DNA of 6,681 bases from Leptospiraceae bacterium. GTDB taxonomy: Bacteria > Spirochaetota > Leptospiria > Turneriellales > Turneriellaceae. Both the position numbers and the translations under genes were made by a program. Below, in pieces: positions 1-6,379 of the stretch; position 1 is the stretch's first letter, and every line of letters begins with the position of its first letter. The stretch spans positions 1-6,681 of the forward strand of contig JAEUSA010000040.1 in the NCBI GenBank assembly GCA_016788945.1, given 5' to 3'. Under the pieces are notes generated by a model that did no database searches, was not told the origin of the DNA, and saw only the letters and a program-made list of their open reading frames with translations.

Positions 1-1426
1 GAAACGGCTTTCAACGCAGACAATCACCGATGCCGTTACTTTCCCGCGTAGTTTTTTATGGGGTACGGCAACCGCAGCCGAACAACTCGAACCGACGCAG
101 GCAAGCGACTGGGCCGAACTCATCAGAAAAAGTTACGCGGGTGAAGGTAAGCCGGTAGCCGGTGCGGCGATCAAAGACCTGCACCAATGGAGCGAGGCGG
201 TCATTCGCCTGAAGACCGGCCACAGCGAGAAGCTTGCCGAAGATGTCGCCCTGATGCGCGATCTCGGCGCCAACGCGTACCGTTTTTCGATCGCGTGGGA
301 TCGCCTGTTTCCGCGAGCCGGCATGGCACAGGCCGATGCGGTTGCCGTGGCGTTCTATGACAAGCTCTTCGCCGAGCTGAAAAAACACGAAATCGAACCT
401 TCGGTGACGCTGTTCCATTTCAGCTCTCCCGCGTGGTTCTTCGAGGCCAAAGACGGCAAACGCGGCTGGGAACGCAGCGACGCAATTGAGCATTTCTCTC
501 GTTTCGTCAGTTTTGTCGTGAACCGCTGGGGAAAGGACGTAAAAGTCTGGTGCACACTCAACGAACCGATGGTGTACATCTATTCGGGTTATATGCAGGG
601 CATTTTTCCGCCGCTCGAAAAGCGCCCCGATGAAAAAGCCGTGGCCCCCGTTATGGAGGCACTGCTCAACGCGCATGCAGCCGCTTACCGTGTCATCAAA
701 GACAACGCGGCCAAGAACCGGACTCAGGTGCTCGTCGGGGTGACGCAGCACACGCGCGAATTTGCTCCATACCGTAACCACGCGATTCTCGATCGCATCA
801 TTGCCGGCAAAGTAGAACAGGCCTTCATCTGGGATTTCACCGATGCCATCAAAACCGGCGTGCTCAAAGTCACCAATACCGATATTGCCAAGCCGATTGC
901 CGGGCTTGCCGGCACACAAGATTTTATCGGCATCAACTACTACGGCCGCTTCTACATCAAATCGAATATACTATCACCGACAAAATTTGAAATCAAGAAT
1001 CATGACGATGCGTTCGCCGGTGAAATCAAGAATGAACTCGGTTGGGCGGATTATCCGCTTGGTATGAAGACCGTTCTCTTAGGCGCGAAGACGCGTTATG
1101 CATTGCCGATCTACGTTCTCGAATCGGGTACCGCCAATGCCGCGACGGACGACAAATTGCGGCAGCAACTGCTGGTGACCCACCTTACCGAAGTTGCCGC
1201 GGCGATGAAAGATGGCGCCGATGTGCGCGGTTATTTCCACTGGTCGCTGATTGATAATTTCGAATGGGCTGAGGGCTACGACGCGCGTTTTGGCCTCGTC
1301 GAAGTCGATTACAAGAACGGCTTCGCGCGTAAAAAGCGCAAGAGTTTCGACACCTACGGCGGCATTATTCGTTCGGGAATATCCGTTACGCAGTATAACG
1401 AAGCGGCCAAGGCCTACCCACCTTGA
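1..1426 (+). CDS. Glycoside hydrolase family 1 (beta-glucosidase/beta-galactosidase type), 5' end missing
   Basis: This is a retaining beta-glycosidase with a TIM-barrel fold, expected to cut terminal beta-linked glucose, galactose or a related sugar. The frame is open from base 2 to the stop at 1424-1426 (474 codons), with no usable start before the conserved N-terminal signature FLWGTATAAEQLE (about 50-88). The true start therefore lies upstream of the window, and the first in-frame ATG (254) is internal. Acid/base glutamate is in WCTLNEP (E codon 563-565). The nucleophile glutamate is in YVLESG (E codon 1121-1123), where the family norm is TENG. Other sugar-site residues are present: Gln of EQLE, His of TLFHF, Asn/Tyr of INYYG, Trp of HWSLIDN and Glu-Trp of NFEWAEGY. 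The C-terminus (RFGLVEVDY, then the K-S-F-x-x-Y-G-G-I-I pattern) is complete. Substrate cannot be told from sequence. Whether a signal peptide exists is unknown because the N-terminus is cut. The 3' end overlaps convergent murB by 13 bp. Confidence 0.95.
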   Translation, partial: KRLSTQTITDAVTFPRSFLWGTATAAEQLEPTQASDWAELIRKSYAGEGKPVAGAAIKDLHQWSEAVIRLKTGHSEKLAEDVALMRDLGANAYRFSIAWDRLFPRAGMAQADAVAVAFYDKLFAELKKHEIEPSVTLFHFSSPAWFFEAKDGKRGWERSDAIEHFSRFVSFVVNRWGKDVKVWCTLNEPMVYIYSGYMQGIFPPLEKRPDEKAVAPVMEALLNAHAAAYRVIKDNAAKNRTQVLVGVTQHTREFAPYRNHAILDRIIAGKVEQAFIWDFTDAIKTGVLKVTNTDIAKPIAGLAGTQDFIGINYYGRFYIKSNILSPTKFEIKNHDDAFAGEIKNELGWADYPLGMKTVLLGAKTRYALPIYVLESGTANAATDDKLRQQLLVTHLTEVAAAMKDGADVRGYFHWSLIDNFEWAEGYDARFGLVEVDYKNGFARKKRKSFDTYGGIIRSGISVTQYNEAAKAYPP

Positions 1427-2361
1427 GTAAAATCACCGACCAGCACGACCTCGCGCTCGAGTGATACGCCGCTCGTTTCGAGCACACGCTGTTCGATCAC
1501 AAGCATGAGCTTATAGACATCCACCGCACGCGCCTTGCCGTTATTGACGATGAAGTTACAGTGTTCTGCCGAAATTTCAGCGTCACCTTCATGTACACCG
1601 CGCAGGCCAGCGGCATCGATCAGCTGCCAGGCTTTTTTGTCTGACACGGCCGCTGTGGGGTTCTTGAATATACTGCCGGCCGAGCGCCGGTTTTTCGGTT
1701 GCGACGCAATGCGCCGATTCTTGTAATCTTCGATGCGCGCGCTAATCGCTGCGCCATCGCCGGCCGCCAATTCGAGGTTAGCCGACGCCACCCACAGCGC
1801 GCCGTCACGCTTAAACAGGCTGTCGCGGTATCGAAAGTCGCATTCATTATTGGCAAACGTTCTGACCTCGCCCTGTGTCACGACTTCGACCGCGGTGATC
1901 GTATCTTTCAGTTCATGACCGTAGCAACCCGCATTCTGTATGACCGAACCGCCGAACTGCCCCGGTATGGTGGTGAGAAATTCCAGTCCCGCAAACCCCA
2001 GCGCAGAGATTTTCTTGCCGGTTAGCGGGGCCCGCGCGCTGGCCGGTATACGAACACTCAATCGATCAGAGGAACGGTGCAGAACTTCAGGTTCTTCGCC
2101 AAAAGCAGGATGCACCACGAGGCCGCGAAAGCCGCTATCGGCGATCAGCAGGTTTGAACCGCCGCCTAACAGAAAAACGGGAATATCTGCCGTTTTCAGA
2201 TATTGCTGCAGAGCTGCAAGTTCATCGGCATGCCGTGGCGTGGCAAAAACATCCGCCGACCCGCCGAGCCTAAATGTCGTGTACTCGCGCAGCGAAAGAG
2301 AAAGTTGATACGGAATCTGTTTTTTTTCGAGAAACGCGGTGAGCTCGCGGTAATCGCGCAT
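1414..2361 (-). CDS. murB: UDP-N-acetylenolpyruvoylglucosamine reductase MurB
   Basis: MurB is a cytoplasmic FAD enzyme that uses NADPH to reduce UDP-GlcNAc-enolpyruvate to UDP-MurNAc, the second committed step of peptidoglycan synthesis. The product is 315 aa, close to the type II form (about 300 aa). FAD-binding segments are TTFRLGGSADVF (28-39), FLLGGGSNLL (63-72) and the IPGQFGGSVIQNAG region (132-145). Catalytic-site motifs are YRDSLFK (178-184), AGSIFKNP (228-235, Ser230 being the expected proton donor) and LEREV (301-305). HCNFIVN (267-273) matches the usual HANFIVN. I chose ATG at 2359-2361. An in-frame ATG 120 nt further upstream (2481) would add 40 non-conserved residues lying wholly over the 3' end of glpD. 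The chosen start is 7 nt after the glpD stop, with only a weak purine stretch (GAGCAGG) before it. Probably co-transcribed with glpD. The TAG stop (1414-1416) lies inside the 3' end of the convergent glycosidase gene. Confidence 0.95.
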   Translation of the reverse strand: MRDYRELTAFLEKKQIPYQLSLSLREYTTFRLGGSADVFATPRHADELAALQQYLKTADIPVFLLGGGSNLLIADSGFRGLVVHPAFGEEPEVLHRSSDRLSVRIPASARAPLTGKKISALGFAGLEFLTTIPGQFGGSVIQNAGCYGHELKDTITAVEVVTQGEVRTFANNECDFRYRDSLFKRDGALWVASANLELAAGDGAAISARIEDYKNRRIASQPKNRRSAGSIFKNPTAAVSDKKAWQLIDAAGLRGVHEGDAEISAEHCNFIVNNGKARAVDVYKLMLVIEQRVLETSGVSLEREVVLVGDFTQGG

Positions 2362-2368
2362 CGCCTGC

Positions 2369-4018
2369 TCAGCCGATGATCGAACGCGATTTTTTGAATT
2401 CGGCGACTTCTTCGCGGCGGCGCGTGTTATCCCAACGTAACAGATCGCCCATCGTGCCCGCGACGGCATTGAGCGATGCATCGGAGATGAAACCCATATT
2501 GCCCAGGCCGCAGCGCCGCTTCAGAAAATCTGTCAGCGTCAGCGCCATTTCTTGTTCCACCGCGTAGTAGATCTCTGCGTATATAAAAGGATATTCAGTG
2601 TCGATCTGCCTGAGCAGTGACTTATCTTTGATCACATAATCGAGCACGCGTTCATAGAGCGCGCCATAAATTTCAATCAAATGATCGATGAGCTGCGGCG
2701 GATAAACTTTATCCCAGCGCGCGTGTGCTTCGGCGATAAAATTCGCCAACCGCGGCCCGACCTGCCCGCCGATGACGGGTGTTTTATGCGAAATCGAATG
2801 GCGGCGTGGAAAACCGAACTTCTTTTCAATCAAGTTAACCGTTTCTTCGGCGAGCGCGCGTGAAGTTGTCCACTTGCCGCCGAATACAGAGACGAGGCCG
2901 TCGACGTTTTCGTGTTTGCGGTGGTATATGATCTCGTGCCGGCGCGAGGCCTTGTACGTACTCGTCACAGAACTTTCGGCAACCAGCGGCCGCAGACCGG
3001 CATAGGTGTTGACGACATCGGCGAGAGTTTTGCGCTGCGGGAAATAATTATTGAAAGTTTGTAGAAATGCTTCGGCGTCGTCGCGGGTCACCGTCAAATC
3101 ATCGGGATCACCCTTGAATTCAGTATCCGTTGTACCTAACAGAGAATAATTTCCCCAGGGAATCAGAAAGATATGGTGTTTATCACGGGTTTCAAGACCG
3201 ATCGTGGTATTCTTGTGAAAGCGCGGAAACAACAGGTGAATACCTTTTGAACGCATCAGTTTATGCGCGGGCGCCTCGTGCAATTTATTGAGTACGATAT
3301 CGCCCCACGGCCCGGTCGCGTTGACGGTCACCTTGGCACGAATCGGAAATTCTTTTCCGCTCATCGTGTCTTGCGCGATGACGCCGCTGACACGACGGCC
3401 GCCGGCGGTTTCTTCCATGATAAAATCTTCGCAAGCAACATAGTTGGCGACCTGTGCACCGCGCGCAGCGGCCGACAGCACGTATTCGAGGTTTGAACGG
3501 TTCGGATGCCGATTGAGCGCGTCGTAATAATGATACGCGCCCTTGAGACCTTGCGGATTGAGGCCGGGCTCGAGTTGCAAAGCTTTTTCGCGTGTCAGCC
3601 AGCGCTTGCGGTCGAGATGTTTATCGGGATCATCGATGTAGTTGCGGTCCCATGACAGAACATCATAGAGTGTCAGGCCGATGCCCAACATCCAGCGCGG
3701 CGTCGGCGTAAAATCGTAGATCGGCACCATAAACGGTAGCGGAAAAACCTGGTGCGGCATGTTGATTTCGAGATAACGGCGTTCGCGTAGCGACTCGCGC
3801 ACCACCGGAATATCACCCTGCGCGAGGTAGCGTAACCCGCCGTGAATCAGTTTTGACGTGGCGGCCGATGTTGCATGCCCGAAATCCCGACGTTCGATAA
3901 GGGCGACCGAAAAACCTCGCAGTACGGCATCCCAGGCGATCGATGCGCCGCTGACACCGCCGCCGATCACAAGCAGATCGAAGACCTGGTTCTGGAACCT
4001 CTGCAAATCACGTTTCAT
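2369..4018 (-). CDS. glpD: Aerobic glycerol-3-phosphate dehydrogenase (FAD, GlpD type)
   Basis: GlpD oxidises sn-glycerol 3-phosphate to dihydroxyacetone phosphate and passes electrons to membrane quinone. It acts as a peripheral inner-membrane flavoprotein linking glycerol and phospholipid turnover to glycolysis. The product is 549 aa, near the Bacillus GlpD length (about 555) and longer than E. coli GlpD (about 500). Domains: N-terminal Rossmann FAD site with GGGVSG (19-24) and the acidic strand end E42; the family signature SKLIHGGLRYL (55-65); the substrate-side motif YAGLRPLV (339-346); a second FAD-contact motif FGGKWTTSR (379-387); and a C-terminal helical domain (about 410-535) with YAEIYYAVEQEMALTLTDFLKRR-like features. 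The start at 4018 is the only one possible: no ATG, GTG or TTG precedes it in frame before a stop at 4073-4075. No Shine-Dalgarno sequence is present; the leader before the ATG is pyrimidine-rich. First gene of a probable glpD-murB unit. GlpO (oxidase) is a less likely alternative. Confidence 0.95.
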   Translation of the reverse strand: MKRDLQRFQNQVFDLLVIGGGVSGASIAWDAVLRGFSVALIERRDFGHATSAATSKLIHGGLRYLAQGDIPVVRESLRERRYLEINMPHQVFPLPFMVPIYDFTPTPRWMLGIGLTLYDVLSWDRNYIDDPDKHLDRKRWLTREKALQLEPGLNPQGLKGAYHYYDALNRHPNRSNLEYVLSAAARGAQVANYVACEDFIMEETAGGRRVSGVIAQDTMSGKEFPIRAKVTVNATGPWGDIVLNKLHEAPAHKLMRSKGIHLLFPRFHKNTTIGLETRDKHHIFLIPWGNYSLLGTTDTEFKGDPDDLTVTRDDAEAFLQTFNNYFPQRKTLADVVNTYAGLRPLVAESSVTSTYKASRRHEIIYHRKHENVDGLVSVFGGKWTTSRALAEETVNLIEKKFGFPRRHSISHKTPVIGGQVGPRLANFIAEAHARWDKVYPPQLIDHLIEIYGALYERVLDYVIKDKSLLRQIDTEYPFIYAEIYYAVEQEMALTLTDFLKRRCGLGNMGFISDASLNAVAGTMGDLLRWDNTRRREEVAEFKKSRSIIG

Positions 4019-4071
4019 AGATAGGTGGGGGGAGAAACAACGGAAATCGGGGGCGAGACAGGGCGTAAACC

Positions 4072-4099
4072 ACTATGTGAATTGACCGGATGTCTTCAA
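4072..4099 (-). promoter_or_regulatory. Possible sigma70-type promoter for glpD-murB
   Basis: Reading the minus strand, TTGAAG (4099-4094) and CATAGT (4077-4072) are separated by 16 nt, each matching its consensus at four of six positions. This would give a leader of roughly 45-50 nt before the glpD ATG. It is a weak pattern-only call, made plausible by its place in the only divergent gap of the window. Confidence 0.25.
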
Positions 4100-4113
4100 A
4101 TCGGGTTTATGAT
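4082..4113 (+). promoter_or_regulatory. Possible promoter for the gltX operon
   Basis: TATGAT at 4108-4113 matches the -10 consensus at five of six positions and ends 14 nt before the gltX ATG. TTGACC at 4082-4087 resembles a -35 box, but the 20-nt spacer is longer than usual, so the -35 assignment is doubtful. If the -10 is real, transcription would begin around 4119-4121, giving a leader of only about 7-9 nt. That would fit the absence of a Shine-Dalgarno sequence. The element overlaps the region that would hold the opposing glpD promoter. Confidence 0.3.
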
Positions 4114-4127
4114 TATTGTCACATTTC

Positions 4128-5735
4128 ATGTCTGAAGTCCGCACGCGTTTCGCTCCCTCCCCCACCGGTTATCTTCACGTCGGCGGCGCCCGCACGGCGC
4201 TGTTCAATTATCTCTACGCGCGCGCACAAAAGGGGAAATTTATTCTGCGCATCGAAGACACCGATCAGGCGCGGTCAACCGAACAAAGTTATCATCAGGT
4301 CATCGATTCTCTGAAATGGCTCGGTTACGAATGGGATGAAGGCCCCGAAGTCGGTGGCCCACACGGTCCATACAAACAATCCGAACGTCTGCATATCTTT
4401 AAAGAATATAGCGAAAAACTCGTGGCTGAAAAAAAGGCCTACCCCTGCTTCTGCTCAGCCGACGAACTCGAGCGCAAAAAAAAGCAGCGCGAAGCGATGG
4501 GGCTGCCATACGTCTATGACGGCAAATGCCGCAATCTCAGCGCCGAAGAAGTGGCAGAGAAAAAGGCGCAGGGACATGAACACACCATACGCTTTCGTAC
4601 GCCTGCCGTGGCCACGGACGGCCAAGGGACGCGCGAGCCAGGGAGGGCGGGAGCGTCCAAGGAAGTTGTCGTCGAAGACATCGTGCAGGGCACCGTGCGT
4701 TTTGACACGGCACTGATCGGCGATTTTATCATCGTCAAATCAGACGGTTTCGCTTCATATAATTACGCTGTGGTCGTCGACGACCACCTCATGAAAATAT
4801 CGCACGTGATTCGCGGTGTCGGTCACTTGTCGAACACGCCGCGCCAGGTTCTGATCTATGAAGCATTCGGCTGGCAGGTGCCGCACTGGGCTCACGTCAG
4901 CGAAATTGTCGGCTCTGACCATAAAAAACTCTCGAAGCGGCATGGTGCGACACCGATTACCGCATTCCGCGATCTTGGTTATACCGCGCGCGCTTTCAAC
5001 AACTACATGGCGCTCTTGGGCTGGTCATCGCCCGACGGCCGTGAGTACATGACGATCGACGAACAGAAGACTCTGTTCGATGTCGCACGCTGCAGCAAGT
5101 CACCGGCGATGTTCGACGTTTTCGATCTTGCGAAAGCCGCTGAGGTGGATTTAGCACAGGTCTCAATCGGCGAACTGGAAACATACCTGTTTCCGAAGTC
5201 GAAACTCAACTGGCTTTCGAACCAGCATATACGCGCAACGAATGATGCACAATTCATTGAAGAGATTCTGCCCTTCGTGCGCGCGACAGCGGTGGTTCCC
5301 GAAGCGGAGTGCAATGCACAAAACGCACGCCTAACCGGAATTCTATTATCGCTCCGCGTTTATCTCGATACGCTGGGTCAGATCAAAAATTACCTCGCCG
5401 ATTTTTATCTTCCGTTTGCACCGCAAAAGCAGAATTATGTCTCATCTGAGTACTTTAACGACGAAAAATTTTCGTCGCTGGCTGCGGCTTTCAAACGTCT
5501 CATAGAGCAAATGGGCGATAACGGCGACACACTGAATGCCGAAGCGATTAAAGACGCAGTCAATCAGGTCGGCAAAGAGGCCGGCGTCAAAGGAAAACCT
5601 TTGTTTATGACATTGCGCCTCGCTTCGACAGGTAGATTAGAAGGTCTCGAGCTACCGGTTTATTTGGGTTTACTGGGCAAAGCTCGCGTGCTGGATCGTC
5701 TTGAAAAGATGATCAGCCTGAAGGCGGCATCATGA
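4128..5735 (+). CDS. gltX: Glutamyl-tRNA synthetase (GluRS)
   Basis: GluRS is a cytoplasmic class I aminoacyl-tRNA synthetase that attaches glutamate to tRNA-Glu with ATP. The product is 535 aa, longer than the common 465-500. The N-terminal Rossmann domain starts RFAPSPTGYLHVGG, with the HIGH-type motif HVGG at 17-20. A zinc-site pattern follows: C107-x-C109 ... Y130-x3-C134. The KMSKS-type loop is KKLSKRHG (266-273). The stem-contact motif SPAMFD (325-330) and the KLNWLSNQHIR segment (359-369) lead into the helical anticodon-binding part. ATG at 4128 places the conserved motif at the usual distance from the N-terminus; a TTG at 4116 would add four residues (MSHF). Neither has a clear Shine-Dalgarno sequence. 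Two segments look inserted: about residues 161-177, which coincide with a repeat-rich stretch, and about 331-357. First gene of a three-gene operon. Whether it also charges tRNA-Gln cannot be judged here. Confidence 0.96.
   Translation: MSEVRTRFAPSPTGYLHVGGARTALFNYLYARAQKGKFILRIEDTDQARSTEQSYHQVIDSLKWLGYEWDEGPEVGGPHGPYKQSERLHIFKEYSEKLVAEKKAYPCFCSADELERKKKQREAMGLPYVYDGKCRNLSAEEVAEKKAQGHEHTIRFRTPAVATDGQGTREPGRAGASKEVVVEDIVQGTVRFDTALIGDFIIVKSDGFASYNYAVVVDDHLMKISHVIRGVGHLSNTPRQVLIYEAFGWQVPHWAHVSEIVGSDHKKLSKRHGATPITAFRDLGYTARAFNNYMALLGWSSPDGREYMTIDEQKTLFDVARCSKSPAMFDVFDLAKAAEVDLAQVSIGELETYLFPKSKLNWLSNQHIRATNDAQFIEEILPFVRATAVVPEAECNAQNARLTGILLSLRVYLDTLGQIKNYLADFYLPFAPQKQNYVSSEYFNDEKFSSLAAAFKRLIEQMGDNGDTLNAEAIKDAVNQVGKEAGVKGKPLFMTLRLASTGRLEGLELPVYLGLLGKARVLDRLEKMISLKAAS
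4609..4662 (+). repeat. Palindrome- and repeat-rich insert inside gltX
   Basis: This short stretch holds a perfect inverted repeat TGGCC-6 nt-GGCCA (4609-4624), a second one GGACGC-20 nt-GCGTCC (4627-4632 and 4653-4658), and the direct repeat CCAAGG at 4622-4627 and 4657-4662. It encodes about 17 residues rich in G, A, R and T, placed between the conserved strand ending RFRTPA and the strand VVVEDIVQG, where GluRS homologues usually have only a short turn. It uses GGG, AGG, GGA and CCA codons, in contrast with the GGC/CGC/CGT-rich surroundings. I read it as a probable small palindromic element kept in frame. I saw no second copy in this window, so mobility is inference. Confidence 0.5.
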
Positions 5736-6379
5736 AGGTAACGGTGACGCTCGCACAATTTGAAACCAACTCACCCGCCGGAAATCTCGAAATCATGTTT
5801 TGTGATTGGGCTGTGCCTTCGCATCCCGTTGAAAAAAATAAGCAGATTAAACGCGGAGTGTGCTTTATTCCTGCCGACTTGTCGGCGGTAGCGCACGTGC
5901 GCCTTTACATCGAATCTGTCGCCAAAGCATTCGAGCTTTCTGAACAAAGCATTTTTGAGCTTTCGCTCGTCGCCGACGAACTCGTCGCGAATGCGATTCT
6001 TGCGAGTTATGCAAAAACCGGCGCCGAAAACATTGTTCTCAAATGGACGATGCGCGAAAATATTTTTACGCTCAGCGTACTCGACTATGGCGGCGGCTTC
6101 CGCATTGCCGAAGTTTTTGAAGAGATCCCGCGCGGCGAAGACTTGGCGAGTTTTCTGCGCAGCCTCAAAGAATACCGCGAGGCGCGCAAGGCCGTGATTC
6201 CACTCAATGGCGCGCTGATCGAACATTTGCGTTTCGGCCGCGGCTTACGCATTATCTCAAACCTCGTGCGCAAGCTCGATATCGAATTCCATGACGCCGA
6301 CGGTTCGACAGCACATGCGCCGTCGTCGACCACTGTCGGCTCCATCGTCACCGTCGAATACGTGGCCGAAGCGGCGTGA
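5732..6379 (+). CDS. RsbW-like ATP-binding regulator (HATPase_c_2, anti-sigma/serine kinase type)
   Basis: This protein has the GHKL ATPase fold found in RsbW/SpoIIAB-type switch proteins, which bind ATP, phosphorylate STAS-domain antagonists and hold sigma factors or other partners. It is 215 aa. The IPADLSAVAHVR start of the domain is at about 46-57. The N-box ADELVANA (81-88) carries the metal and ATP residues Glu83 and Asn87. The G1 box is VLDYGGGF (116-123, Asp118) and the G2 box is FGRGLRII (168-175). Two things differ from typical RsbW (about 140-160 aa): an N-terminal extension of about 45 residues, and a linker of about 44 residues between G1 and G2. The start overlaps the gltX stop as ATGA (5732-5735), with AAGGCGG at 5721-5727 as a plausible ribosome site. 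An internal ATG at 5795 is an alternative. No STAS protein, phosphatase or sigma factor is nearby, so partner and target are unknown. Kinase activity is inferred from family only. Confidence 0.85.
   Translation: MKVTVTLAQFETNSPAGNLEIMFCDWAVPSHPVEKNKQIKRGVCFIPADLSAVAHVRLYIESVAKAFELSEQSIFELSLVADELVANAILASYAKTGAENIVLKWTMRENIFTLSVLDYGGGFRIAEVFEEIPRGEDLASFLRSLKEYREARKAVIPLNGALIEHLRFGRGLRIISNLVRKLDIEFHDADGSTAHAPSSTTVGSIVTVEYVAEAA

Noticed and set aside
56..919. Long open frame (287 codons) on the minus strand across the glycosidase gene
   Set aside because: It lies wholly antisense to a gene with clear family 1 motifs, and its translation shows no recognisable domain. Long antisense frames are common in GC-rich coding DNA.
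1401..1416. GGCC-AA-GGCC near the glycosidase stop as a terminator
   Set aside because: The 2-nt loop cannot form a stable hairpin, and no T run follows.
1699..2308. Two + strand open frames (108 and 122 codons) opposite murB
   Set aside because: They overlap the conserved FAD-binding part of murB and have low-complexity, arginine- and serine-rich translations typical of shadows.
4076..4123. TGTGA (4076-4080) and TCACA (4119-4123) as a CRP-type operator in the divergent gap
   Set aside because: The half-sites are 38 nt apart rather than 6, so they do not form a CRP-like site. Chance is sufficient.
4429..4483. A7 and A8 runs in gltX (similar runs in murB at 2320-2327 and in trmB at 6629-6636) as programmed frameshift sites
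   Set aside because: All fall on ordinary GAA/AAA lysine and glutamate codons, and the conserved protein continues in the same frame on both sides. They reflect codon preference.
5771..6226. 151-codon open frame on the minus strand across the RsbW-like gene
   Set aside because: It is antisense to the N-box, G1 and G2 motifs of a recognisable protein, and its translation has no features of its own.
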